DNA from: JBFMDN01 sp040753915
GTDB lineage: Bacteria > Desulfobacterota > Desulfomonilia > Desulfomonilales > Desulfomonilaceae
Length of the DNA: 53,671 bases
Assembly (NCBI GenBank): GCA_040753915.1
Contig: JBFMDN010000037.1
Span: 1-53,671 of the forward strand
Direction of reading: 5' to 3'
The position numbers were made by a program, and so were the translations under genes. Under the pieces are notes generated by a model. The model had not been told where the DNA came from. It saw nothing but the letters and a program-made list of their open reading frames with translations, and made no database searches. Position 1 is the stretch's first letter. Each line of letters begins with the position of its first letter. Below, piece by piece: positions 1 through 7,775 of this stretch.

Positions 1-117
1 GTAGATTACAAGATCCCCCAATACATTGAATTCCGGGACATGCTCCCAAAATCCAAGGTGGGCAAGCTCCTCAGACGAGAAATCCGGAGCGAAGAGAAGA
101 AACGGTTGGAAACCTAG
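1..117 (+). CDS. AMP-dependent acyl-CoA synthetase (ligase), C-terminal 38 residues only
   Basis: Frame 1 is open from the window edge to a TAG at 115-117. The translated tail begins VDYKIPQYIEF, continues RDMLPKSKVGKLL and ends in a basic helix. The block Y-K-x-P, then L-P-K-x-x-x-G-K-x-x-R-x-x-R matches the C-terminal lid domain of acyl-/long-chain fatty acid-CoA ligases; the Lys in PKSKVGK is the usual catalytic lysine that helps form the acyl-adenylate. The 5' part lies outside the window, so substrate and start cannot be judged. The gene is followed directly by a palindromic repeat array. Confidence 0.8.
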   Translation, partial: VDYKIPQYIEFRDMLPKSKVGKLLRREIRSEEKKRLET

Positions 118-156
118 CGGAATGCGGGCCTGTAGTGCAGAAGTGTAGTGCAGGCA

Positions 157-781
157 TGTAGTGCAGGCTTTTAGCCTGCATCTGAAGAAATGGCAGCCTG
201 AAAGGCTACCCTACATTTCCGGAATATGGCAGCCCTGTAGTGCAGGCTTTTAGCCTGCATCTGAAGAGATGGCAGCCTAAAAGGCTACCCTACATGTGGG
301 GGATGTGGCAGGCCTGTAGTGCAGGCTTTCAGCCTGCATCTGAAGAGATGGCAGCCCAAAAAGGCTACCCTACCTGTGGGGGATGTGGCAGGCCTGTAGT
401 GCAGGCTTTCAGCCTGCATCTGAAGAGATGGCAGCCTAAAAGGCTACCCTACATGTGGGGGATGTGGAAGGCCTGTAGTGCAGGCTTTTAGCCTGCATCT
501 GAAGAGATGGCAGCCTAAAAGGCTACCCTACATGTGGGGGATGTGGCAGACCTGTAGTGCAGGCTTTTAGCCTGCATCTGAAGATTTGGCAGCCTGAAAG
601 GCTACCCTACATGTGGGGGATGTGGCAGGCCTGTAGTGCAGGCTTTTAGCCTGCATCTGAAGATTTGGCAGCCTGAAAGGCTACCCTACATTTCCGGAAT
701 ATGGCAGGCCTGTAGTGCGGGCCTGTAGTGCAGGCTTTTAGCCTGCATCTGAAGAGATGGCAGCCTAAAAGGCTACCCTAC
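157..781. repeat. Tandem array of eight ~79-bp palindromic (REP/cruciform-type) units
   Basis: Copies of TGTAGTGCAGGCTT start at about 157, 236, 315, 395, 474, 553, 632 and 724, spaced 79, 79, 80, 79, 79, 79 and 92 bases; two stubs of TGTAGTGCAG precede them at 131 and 144 and another at 711. Each unit has a perfect hairpin TGCAGGC-TTTTA-GCCTGCA and a second hairpin AGCCT-AAA-AGGCT, joined by TCTGAAGAGATGG. The two halves are also imperfect inverted copies of each other (TGTAG.G.AG.CTTTTAG.CTG), so a unit can fold as one long stem or two small ones. Spacers between units are either ATGTGGGGGATGTGGCAGG or TTTCCGGAATATGGCAG. Open frames here are by-products of the repeat. RAYT-mobilised REP sequences look like this, but no transposase is in the window. 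Confidence 0.9.
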
Positions 782-860
782 CTATCGCGATCCACGGTCA
801 CGTCCTGTTTGGCGGAGACAGCGGCAGATCGAAACAACTCCGCTGTCGGCTAACGGGATG

Positions 861-1160
861 CTAGTGCTCCCGCCGCGGCTCCAACGCGTCCTGGATCTTT
901 ACTGTCGGTGCTTCGGAAGTAGGTTGAGCAAGCTGGGCTAGCCTGGCCTGAACCGCTTGCTTAACCTCAGCGCTGAACTTCAGGACGGCCACATCTCCAC
1001 ACTTGGGACATATCTTGCCCCTCGGAGTGCCTTGCGCTGCGATGACCTTTCCCATCTTTTCATAGTTGGTTCGTACTAATGTCTTGCCGCAAAACGGGCA
1101 CTCCAGAAAGATCGCGTCCCCATGAAGAACCGCGACCGCGCGCTTGTACCGTGGAGCCAT
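861..1160 (-). CDS. Small zinc-ribbon hypothetical protein (99 aa)
   Basis: The start chosen is ATG at 1160, preceded by GAGGGAG at good Shine-Dalgarno spacing; an upstream TTG at 1187 has no such site. The product starts MAPRYKRAVAV and carries CPFCGK near residue 21 and CPKCGD near residue 52, a four-cysteine zinc ribbon likely to bind one Zn. The tail is Ala/Gln-rich and probably helical. It has no recognised family name. It stands alone between the repeat array and the 3' end of the Hdr locus and faces the same way as that locus, about 230 bases downstream. Co-transcription is possible but not shown. Function unknown; the Cys pairs make a real gene likely. Confidence 0.6.
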   Translation of the reverse strand: MAPRYKRAVAVLHGDAIFLECPFCGKTLVRTNYEKMGKVIAAQGTPRGKICPKCGDVAVLKFSAEVKQAVQARLAQLAQPTSEAPTVKIQDALEPRREH

Positions 1161-1387
1161 GACTTTCTCCCTCGAAGTCGGTGTCAAGCCGAGCGCGGCA
1201 TGACTCGGCCCCAGAGCGTCTCTGGCGATCCCAGGACAGCTTAAGCGCCCGGCACGACTACGACGCGGGCAAACATATCAGAAGCCCATCATGAGACGGG
1301 GATAAACAATCCCGTGCTCAGGTCTAGAAGCGCTCTCACGTTTTGCAAGAGCCTCCCGAGAACCCCTAGCACAACAGATTGCCGCGA

Positions 1388-2212
1388 TCAATCATTTGCA
1401 GACGTATGACCCGGCTCGGAGCCAAGGATGTTGAGCGGGGACTTGCCCTCTCCGGGCAGCCCGGTGACGTACTGAAACTCATCCTGAACGATTTCGGCAA
1501 CTTTCTTGTACAGAGTCCTCAGGGGAATCTCGGCAGGACACGCCTCCGTACAGAGGTTGCAGTCAATGCATCTGCCTGCCATATGAACCGCGCGGGTGAG
1601 ATGAAAAATAGGGTTTTCCGGTGGAAGATTCCCTGTCTTGATAAGGGTGTCATCCTCAAGAGTACATACATTGCAGAAGCAGACGGGACACACGTCCCGG
1701 CAACCATAACACTTGATGCAGCGGTCGAACACCTGTTTCCAATACGCGAGACGATCTGACAGACTCAAAGCCGAGATTTCCGCGACTGACGCGTTGGCAA
1801 CCGGTTCCGTTTTCTCTCCTGCCACCACTTCGTCAGGATAGGGCTGTCGGCATTCGTGATTCTTGGCCAATTCCGCGGGGCACGCGATTCCTACTCGCAC
1901 GATCGATTCGGGCTCGGTGATCTGGTTCCATCGGATCAGCTCATTGAGAGCCCGCTCGTCACATCCTCGCAAAAGGATCCCCACGCTACGATCCTTTTGA
2001 TTGCGAAGGACCGACAGGAGGAGCTTGGCCATCGGGTAACGGGAGTCCCCCGGTTTGTCCTTGTCGCCGAGGCTGAACCCATTGTCCAGCTCGTCCGGAG
2101 TCGTGTACAGATACGGAGTAATATTGCCGCTGAGGTCTTTCAGGCCCAGAAAAGCGCTGATGCGACCATCGGTCAGCAGCGTTCGTACATGATTTTTCAC
2201 GTCTTCGATCAT
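1388..2212 (-). CDS. FrhB/FdhB-like ferredoxin subunit, last gene of the Hdr locus
   Basis: The 274-residue product has an N-terminal half resembling the beta-subunit family of coenzyme F420 hydrogenase/dehydrogenase (ILLRGCDERALNEL near residue 80). The C-terminal half holds two ferredoxin-type blocks: CIKCYGCRDVCPVCFCNVC near 166-184, with extra cysteines, and CIDCNLCTEACP near 215-226. In known HdrABC systems such proteins carry electrons between a low-potential donor and the HdrA/MvhD core, often using FAD and NAD(P)H or F420. It ends the minus-strand run, 78 bases after the second mvhD, so it is probably in the same transcript. No membrane segment or signal peptide is visible; a cytosolic location is inferred. 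Substrate specificity cannot be read from the sequence. Confidence 0.75.
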   Translation of the reverse strand: MIEDVKNHVRTLLTDGRISAFLGLKDLSGNITPYLYTTPDELDNGFSLGDKDKPGDSRYPMAKLLLSVLRNQKDRSVGILLRGCDERALNELIRWNQITEPESIVRVGIACPAELAKNHECRQPYPDEVVAGEKTEPVANASVAEISALSLSDRLAYWKQVFDRCIKCYGCRDVCPVCFCNVCTLEDDTLIKTGNLPPENPIFHLTRAVHMAGRCIDCNLCTEACPAEIPLRTLYKKVAEIVQDEFQYVTGLPGEGKSPLNILGSEPGHTSAND

Positions 2213-2290
2213 GGTATTGACCTATGTGCTAGTGAAACCCCGCCTGCGGGGGTAGTGTCATTCTCCGCGTATGTCGGAGCCGGAATCCGT

Positions 2291-2728
2291 CTATCCGGCT
2301 TTCTGGGCCACGGGTTTCCCGAGGGGTGACGGGCCCAATTGTCGAATCTTTTCCACAAAGTTGGTGACTACCTGGGCAAACCGGGGACCTTCGGCAGAGG
2401 ACACCCACTTGAGATCGAGCCGATTCGGGTCCACTCCATAGAAGTCCAGAAGTTTTCTCATGAAAGCTATTCTCTTTACAGTCATGTAATTACCGTACAG
2501 GTAATGGCAATCACCGATGTGTCACCCGCCCACGAAGACGCCGTCCGCTCCCTTCTGGAAAGCCTTCAAGATCTGATGAGGCCCGACGGTCGCGGAACAG
2601 AGCGTGCGGATGGTCCGAAGATTTGGCGGGTACTGCAAGCGGCTGACTCCGGCCAAATCCGCGCCGGCATATGCACACCAGTTGCAGAGAAATCCTACAA
2701 TAGTTGGTTCAAAGGGTTGTTCGGACAT
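2291..2728 (-). CDS. mvhD: MvhD-family iron-sulfur subunit, selenoprotein (Sec at UGA codon 69)
   Basis: The start is ATG at 2728 (MSEQPFEPTIVGF). The frame meets TGA at 2524-2522 and continues to TAG at 2291, giving 145 residues if the TGA is decoded. The cysteines are those of MvhD: CNWCAYAGADLAG near 15, R-x-x-CSAT near 43, then G-G-[TGA]-HIGDCHYLYGN. In most MvhD proteins the TGA position is Cys (GCHxGDCHY). The second mvhD here, at 7269, has TGA at the same place, which argues for selenocysteine over a sequencing error. MvhD binds a [2Fe-2S] cluster and links HdrA to a partner dehydrogenase. A hairpin starts 16 bases after the TGA. Some methanogen MvhD/VhuD proteins are known selenoproteins. 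Confidence 0.88.
2489..2524 (-). promoter_or_regulatory. UGA codon plus candidate SECIS hairpin of the downstream mvhD
   Basis: In the mRNA sense, UGA (2524-2522) is followed by 16 bases and then the stem-loop ATTACC-TGTAC-GGTAAT (2505-2489). Bacterial SECIS elements lie inside the reading frame just past the UGA, as this does. The stem is only 6 bp and the apical loop does not match the E. coli fdhF loop, so folding in detail is uncertain. The equivalent hairpin in the other mvhD keeps the ATTACC/GGTAAT stem while its loop differs. Confidence 0.6.
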
Positions 2729-2948
2729 ACATGTTCCCCTGCAGATGGAATCGGTTTAGGCCGATCTCTAGAGAAATCATAAGGATCTCTCGATTCCGAT
2801 TTCTATCAAAACACGGACCGGGAATCTTCTTTCCGGCAGAACAGGTCATCTCCGGACGCCTTCCCCTGAATCTTCACACGCCGGCAGGTTGCACCTGCCG
2901 TGGAAGAGAGAAAGCATTGTTGCCACTTGTCCGCCACGAGAGCGGTGT

Positions 2949-4628
2949 TCAGCCGGTGAGTGCCTGCTCGATCTGGGCAAAGAGCTGGTCGTTGGAAAAG
3001 CCGTCGAGCCGAGCACTCCCTGAAGGACATGTAGCTGCACAGCCACCACAGCCTTTGCACAACACCTTGTTCACCTGACAGACACCGCGATCCGCGAAGA
3101 AGTTGATGGCTCCATAGGGGCATACAGCGACGCACCCGAGGCATCCGCAACAGGTTTCCGGGTTGATATCCGCTACTATGCCGCTGGTGAACAGTGCCTC
3201 CTTGGAAAGCACCCCAGCAGCGCGCGATGCCGCACCAAGACCTTGCGCCACTGCCTCTCTGATGGTCGAAGGAAAACGGGCGCTTCCGCACAGATAGACC
3301 CCGTCCGTGGCAAAATCCAGCGGTTTGAGCTTAACGTGTCCCTCGAGGAAGAAGCCGTTCTCGTTGATCGGGACCTTGAGCATGGTGGAGATGTCTCCGG
3401 CCTCCTCCTGGGCCACGAGCGGTGTTGAGAGGACAACGAGATCCGCGGGTATTTCGATGTCTCTTCCCATTCTCACGTGGTAAGCCTTTACTGCGCCATT
3501 CCCGACCTGGGGCGGCCTTTCGGGATCGTACGTCACGTATCGGACGCCGAGCTCCTTGGAGCGCCGGAACATGTCCTCGTTTTCAACCCCGTACATCTGC
3601 ATGTCCCGATAGAATATCGTGATTTTCGTGGCGGGATTGGCCTCCTTCAAGAGGATGGCATTCTTTACCGCTGTCATGCAACAGATACGGGAGCAATAAG
3701 TGCGTTCCTGGCAACGGGAGCCCACGCATTGGATTATTGCCACGTTTTCCGGCGAGGATAATCCCTCGCGCATCATGGATTCCAAATCGTAATGCGTAAC
3801 GACTTTCTCGCCATCGTACCCGAAAAATCCTTGTTCCGGCTTCAGCACGCGCGCTCCCACCGCTACAACGATGACACCGGTCTTGATGGAGATATCTTTG
3901 CCGTCCTCGGCCACAGACACCACGTAGTTGCCAACGTATCCTTCCACCTTTGTCACACAGGACCTGAGATGAACCGTGACCTTTGGATTCTCGTTGACAC
4001 GACCCGCCAGGTCATCCACCAGCTTCGCTGCGGGCTCGTGCGTGGGAAGCACAAGATTGACAGAGTTGAGCAAGCCTCCCAAGCGGTCCTGCTTTTCAAC
4101 GAGATCGACTTCGTATCCCATGTTTCCAAGAGCCATCGCAGCGGACATGCCGGCAACGCCTCCGCCGATTACGAGTGCCCTGTGGGTGAGTCCAAGCTGG
4201 ATTCGGCTCAAAGAGCGCAGGCGGGCTGCCTTGGCCACCGCCATGGCGATCTGGCCCTTAGCTCTTTCTGTTCCTCCCTCCTTGTCCCGCATATGGACCC
4301 AAGAACATTGATCCCGAATATTGGCCATTTCGAAGAGATAAGGATTGAGGCCCGCCTCTTCGCATGCCCCCATAAACAGGGGTTCGTGGGTCCGCGGCGT
4401 GCAGGAAGCCACCACTACCCGGTTGAGGTCATGCTTGGGAATGGCAGATTTGATTTCGTTGATCCCGCCCTCGGAGCAGGTGTAGAGATTCTCCTGGACG
4501 AAGGCCACATTGGGGAGCGTTTTCGCGTACTCCACTAATTCCTTCATGTCCAAGTATCCTGCGATATTTGAACCGCAATCACAAATGAACACCCCGATGC
4601 GTATACCCGATCCTGACGTATTTTCCAA
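2949..4628 (-). CDS. QmoB-like HdrA C-terminal-half flavoprotein (559 aa)
   Basis: The likely start is TTG at 4628, preceded by GAGGAG nine bases upstream; that site overlaps the stop region of the preceding hdrA, so translation is probably coupled. The protein opens IRIGVFICDCGSNIAGYLD, the N-terminal block of QmoB/HdrA C-terminal halves, then has CTPRTHEPLF near 76 and an FAD Rossmann motif VIGGGVAGMSAA near 150. It continues with CVGSRCQERTYCSRICC near 300 and two C-terminal [4Fe-4S] motifs, CCGCLGCVAVCP and CKGCGGCAATCP. It matches in order the second half of the fused 1009-aa HdrA at 7776. Together with the 477-aa selenoprotein HdrA just upstream it would rebuild a full two-part HdrA. 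Electron transfer is inferred; the partner is unknown. Confidence 0.87.
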   Translation of the reverse strand: MENTSGSGIRIGVFICDCGSNIAGYLDMKELVEYAKTLPNVAFVQENLYTCSEGGINEIKSAIPKHDLNRVVVASCTPRTHEPLFMGACEEAGLNPYLFEMANIRDQCSWVHMRDKEGGTERAKGQIAMAVAKAARLRSLSRIQLGLTHRALVIGGGVAGMSAAMALGNMGYEVDLVEKQDRLGGLLNSVNLVLPTHEPAAKLVDDLAGRVNENPKVTVHLRSCVTKVEGYVGNYVVSVAEDGKDISIKTGVIVVAVGARVLKPEQGFFGYDGEKVVTHYDLESMMREGLSSPENVAIIQCVGSRCQERTYCSRICCMTAVKNAILLKEANPATKITIFYRDMQMYGVENEDMFRRSKELGVRYVTYDPERPPQVGNGAVKAYHVRMGRDIEIPADLVVLSTPLVAQEEAGDISTMLKVPINENGFFLEGHVKLKPLDFATDGVYLCGSARFPSTIREAVAQGLGAASRAAGVLSKEALFTSGIVADINPETCCGCLGCVAVCPYGAINFFADRGVCQVNKVLCKGCGGCAATCPSGSARLDGFSNDQLFAQIEQALTG

Positions 4629-4640
4629 TGACGTATCTCC

Positions 4641-6074
4641 TCAGACCGCGAGGGCCCTCCCGCCGGTCATGACCACTTCCGCCGCCCGGGCTGCAGCACT
4701 GCTTGCTTGAGCAACAGACTCCGGGATGTCCAGAGGACCCTGCGCGCAGCCGCATGTGAATATCCCCGGCACGCTCGTATCCAGAGGCCTGTTCGGATGC
4801 GTTTTGACAAAGTTATTTTCCTCGAGCTCAATGCCGAGGAGCTTGGAGAGCCCGACTACCCCTCTCGCCGGCGAGCACGCATTGGCAAGGATGACCATAT
4901 CCAGCGTCATGCTCATTACCCTGCGCTGCTCGGTGTCTTCGTAGTGCACCACGGGATTGAGATCTTCGTCCTGTGTGACCTCTGCGACCCGTCCCCGTAT
5001 GTACTTGAGCCCCGACACCTGTGCGCCTCGCACCTTGTATTCCTCGAACCCTTTGCCCACGGTCCTAAGATCCATGTAGAATATGGAGGACTCGGTCTCA
5101 GGCTCGTGCTCTCGTGCAATAATCGCTTCCTTGATCGAGTGCATGCAGCAGTAGCTGGAGCAGTACTTGTGAAAGCGAAAATCTCGAGACCCCACGCACT
5201 GGATGAACCCGAGCTTCTTGGCAGTGTGGTATTTCTTCACATGATCTTCCAACCACTCTTCCTCTGCCTTGAGCTTCGCCAGCGCTTCGGCGTCCTCAGC
5301 CTTTTCCGCCTTCTTGATCTGCTTGGCAAGATCCTTGAGTCGGATCTCGCCGCGGACCACCGAGGGACGGGACAGGTGTCCTTTGGTCGGACCGCCCGCG
5401 CTGAGGAGTCGTTCCATCTCGAGGGACGAGATCACGTTCGGGAGGCGGCCGTAACCGTACTCCGGAATCTGGGTAGCATCGAACATCTCGTATCCTGTCG
5501 CCACGATGACGGCTGCCACCGTGAGCTCCACATCCGTGTCCTTCTGCTCGTAGTCTATGGCTTTTGCCTGACACACCTTGGCGCAGACGCCGCACTTACC
5601 GCCCTGCAGCACTTTGCAGGCCTTCGGGTCAATGGTGTATACGGACGGGATTCCCTGGGCATAATCCTTATAGATCGCCTTCCGGTCATCCAGTCCAAAG
5701 TTGAACTCATTGGGGACTCTCGTCGGGCACTTCTCGGCGCATGCGCCGCACGCCGTGCATCTGGTGTCGTCCACGTATCGTGCCTTGCGGTGCACCTTCA
5801 CTTTGAAGTCACCCACCTGTCCCGAGAATTCCGTTACCTCGCTGTACGCCAATACGTCGATATGAGGATGTCGACCGACATCCAGCAGCTTAGGCGACAG
5901 AATTCATATGGTGCAATCGTTGGTCGGAAAAGTCTTGTCCAACATGGCCATTTTGCCGCCGATGCTGGGGTTCCTTTCCACCAAGTGGACCTTGATTCCC
6001 ATTTCGCCGAGGTCGAGCGCAGCCTGCATGCCGGCTATACCGCCTCCGATGATGAGAACTTCGTTTGATGCCAT
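4641..6074 (-). CDS. hdrA: HdrA-type flavoprotein, selenoprotein (Sec at UGA codon 57)
   Basis: The full gene runs from ATG at 6074 through an in-frame TGA at 5906-5904 to TGA at 4641 (477 residues). Upstream of the TGA the frame gives MASNEVLIIGGGIAGMQ, the HdrA FAD motif, and then TFPTNDCTI[TGA]ILSPKL. The two other N-terminal HdrA copies here read NDCSACIFSPKL and NDCSTCIFSPKL, so TGA replaces the second Cys of C-x-x-C. Sec at an HdrA cluster cysteine is known in methanogens. Two ferredoxin motifs follow (CTACGACAEKCP near 89; CGVCAKVC near 135). A Lys/Glu/Ala-rich stretch near 252-295 is an unusual helical insertion compared with the other copies. The hairpin after the TGA has loop GGTC. 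Annotated as a 403-aa gene beginning at 5852 it would lack its FAD site. Confidence 0.9.
5866..5906 (-). promoter_or_regulatory. UGA codon plus strong candidate bacterial SECIS (GGUC loop) in hdrA
   Basis: After UGA (5906-5904) come 20 bases and then a perfect 7-bp hairpin, GGATGTC-GGTC-GACATCC (5883-5866). The GGUC apical loop is the SelB-recognition loop of the E. coli fdhF SECIS, and the loop starts 27 bases past the UGA, within the bacterial range. It is the best of the three candidate SECIS elements in the locus. Confidence 0.75.
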
Positions 6075-6141
6075 TGTGTTACCGTCCCTGGGAGATCATC
6101 CCCATGAGAATGCGTGCCGCGAAAAAAAGCCCGCATCATGA

Positions 6142-7272
6142 CTAAGCCTTGATGGCCCTCGCCAACAAGTCGTTGATATCTTGAATTTTCAGGTCTAACT
6201 CCGTGTCCCTCAACGCACAGTTCAGATGTACTCGGCACTTCGGGCACGCGGTTACCAGAGTTTTCGCGCCGGCTGCCACAGCCTCACCCAAACGCATTTT
6301 CTGGATCTCCTTGGAGCACGCGGAGCAGTTCATCCACGCGCTCGTGCCACAGCAGAGGCCATTTTCCCGGTTGTGCTCCATCTCGGTCAAAATAACACCC
6401 GGAATGCTCTGAATGATCTGCCTCGGTGGGTCCATGATGCCGGCCTGGCGCCCCAACCGGCAAGGATCGTGGTACGTCACCACACCGTCCATGGTTTCCA
6501 GCGAAAATCTACCTTCGCCCAATTCCCGAGCGAGCAACTCGTAAAAGTGGATGGGCTCGAATCCCAGTTCGCCCACCACTTCGGGGTAGTATTTCTTGAA
6601 CGTCAGGTAACCCTCCGGACATTGGAACACTACCCGCTTCACTCCGAGATTCCTCAGAAGCTGCACGTTCCTGCGGGCGAGCTTCTCGAAATGCTCGCGA
6701 TCGCCGGACCAGAAGAGATCGTGCCCGCAACACCGCTCGTCGTCATGGATCACCGGCTCGATCCCGATCGCGTTGAGCAGCTTGAGGACTGCGCGCGGGG
6801 CGTCCATAACGTCCAGGTTCCAGTCTTCATGGAATTCCACGTCCATGAAAGGGCTGCATCCGACGAAATAGTAGGTGTCGCCTGACTCTGCGATTGTACC
6901 TGCTTCCCTGGCCCATTCGGTTTTGCTCTGCTTCAGGTCAAGGGTCTGCAGGCGCATTATGGTCTGAAACAAGCCCCGATGGGCTTGAACGCCCCCTTTG
7001 CCCTGACGAACAGCTTCTTCCCTAACCATCCTCACGAACGTGGGATAGTCGATCTTGGCGGGACATCGTGAGCTACACTGGCCGCACGAGAGGCAGGACC
7101 AGATACTTATATTCTCGAACGGGTTGTCTTCTGCCTCCATCAACACCTTTTCCACCATAAGACGGGGGGAGAAATCCGGAGTTGTTCGAGAAACAGGACA
7201 ACTTCCCGTGCAGATTCCACAGTCCAGACAGTAGAAGGCCTGGGTGTGGTCAACGATTTCCGGTAGGTTCAT
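6142..7272 (-). CDS. HdrD-like (HdrC+HdrB fused) iron-sulfur subunit
   Basis: 376 residues. The N-terminus has two [4Fe-4S] motifs, CLDCGICTGSCP near 15 and CLSCGQCSSRCP near 59, as in HdrC. The C-terminal two-thirds has CCG-type cysteines as in HdrB: GCSPFMDVEFH, ERCCGHD near 180, CQCPEGY-type Cys, DPCRLGRQ, GLCCGTSAW and ACPKCRVHL. Such CCG domains hold noncubane [4Fe-4S] clusters that reduce disulfides or act as electron relays. BamD of the class II benzoyl-CoA reductase complex belongs to this broad group, but no bamBC genes are present here. The ATG overlaps the stop of the upstream mvhD (ATGA), indicating translational coupling; 67 bases separate it from the selenoprotein hdrA downstream. 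Substrate not determinable. Confidence 0.85.
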   Translation of the reverse strand: MNLPEIVDHTQAFYCLDCGICTGSCPVSRTTPDFSPRLMVEKVLMEAEDNPFENISIWSCLSCGQCSSRCPAKIDYPTFVRMVREEAVRQGKGGVQAHRGLFQTIMRLQTLDLKQSKTEWAREAGTIAESGDTYYFVGCSPFMDVEFHEDWNLDVMDAPRAVLKLLNAIGIEPVIHDDERCCGHDLFWSGDREHFEKLARRNVQLLRNLGVKRVVFQCPEGYLTFKKYYPEVVGELGFEPIHFYELLARELGEGRFSLETMDGVVTYHDPCRLGRQAGIMDPPRQIIQSIPGVILTEMEHNRENGLCCGTSAWMNCSACSKEIQKMRLGEAVAAGAKTLVTACPKCRVHLNCALRDTELDLKIQDINDLLARAIKA

Positions 7273-7697
7273 GCAGCGGTCTCCCTGTTGCGGAGCGAAT
7301 TGGGTCCCAGCTTGATTATCTGATCGGTGAAATCACGAACTACTTCGGCGAATCTTGTCCCTTCGGACGCGGATATCCACTCTCTTCTGAGGCGGCCTTC
7401 TTCGATGCCGAGCAGTTTCATCAGCTTTCTCGTTTTTTCCAACACTTTTACGGCTTTTTCATTACCTTCCAGGTAATGGCATTCACCGATGTGTCAACCG
7501 GTGACCAGCACGCCGTCAGCCCCGGCCTCAAAGGCCTTAAGGACATAGGACGGTGCGAGCATGCCCGAGCACATCAGCCGAATCAATCGTATGCTCGGGG
7601 GATATTGCAGGCGGCTCACTCCGGCGAGGTCGGCTCCCGCATACGAGCACCAGTTACACGCGAACGCTATTATTTTGGGTTGAAACTGTTCAGTCAT
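7269..7697 (-). CDS. mvhD: MvhD-family iron-sulfur subunit, selenoprotein (Sec at UGA codon 68)
   Basis: The start is ATG at 7697 (MTEQFQPKIIAFACNWCSY) and the stop TGA at 7269-7271 overlaps the next ATG. An in-frame TGA lies at 7496-7494. Reading through gives 142 residues with the motif T-G-[TGA]-HIGECHYLEGN, the MvhD GCHxGxCHY block with Cys replaced. It resembles the other mvhD at 2291 over its whole length (GADLAGVSRLQYPP shared), so this is a paralogous pair. The role is an electron link between HdrA and another module. It sits between the 1009-aa hdrA and the HdrD-like gene, so each HdrA set in the locus has its own MvhD. Downstream of the TGA there is a perfect 7-bp hairpin. Confidence 0.88.
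7460..7496 (-). promoter_or_regulatory. UGA codon plus candidate SECIS hairpin of the upstream mvhD
   Basis: In the mRNA sense, UGA (7496-7494) is followed by 15 bases and then CATTACC-TGGAA-GGTAATG (7478-7460), a perfect 7-bp stem with a 5-base loop. Position and stem sequence are nearly the same as in the other mvhD although flanking codons differ, which suggests the RNA structure is kept. Confidence 0.62.
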
Positions 7698-7775
7698 GAT
7701 CACTCCATCGGGTATCAGCGCGATCGCGGCCGCGAGACGCAGCACACGAGAGCATCGCGTGGGGTTTCCACCACC

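Noticed and set aside
240..491. Open frame of 83 residues on the plus strand
   Set aside because: It is the translation of three tandem palindromic repeat units and has no Shine-Dalgarno site.
2882..2900. Perfect hairpin CGGCAGGT-TGC-ACCTGCCG between the QmoB-like gene and mvhD
   Set aside because: No T tract; it may slow read-through but cannot be called a terminator or riboswitch.
4641..5852. HdrA as a 403-residue protein starting at 5852
   Set aside because: This would omit the FAD motif and the C-x-x-U block that continue in the same frame through a UGA up to an ATG at 6074.
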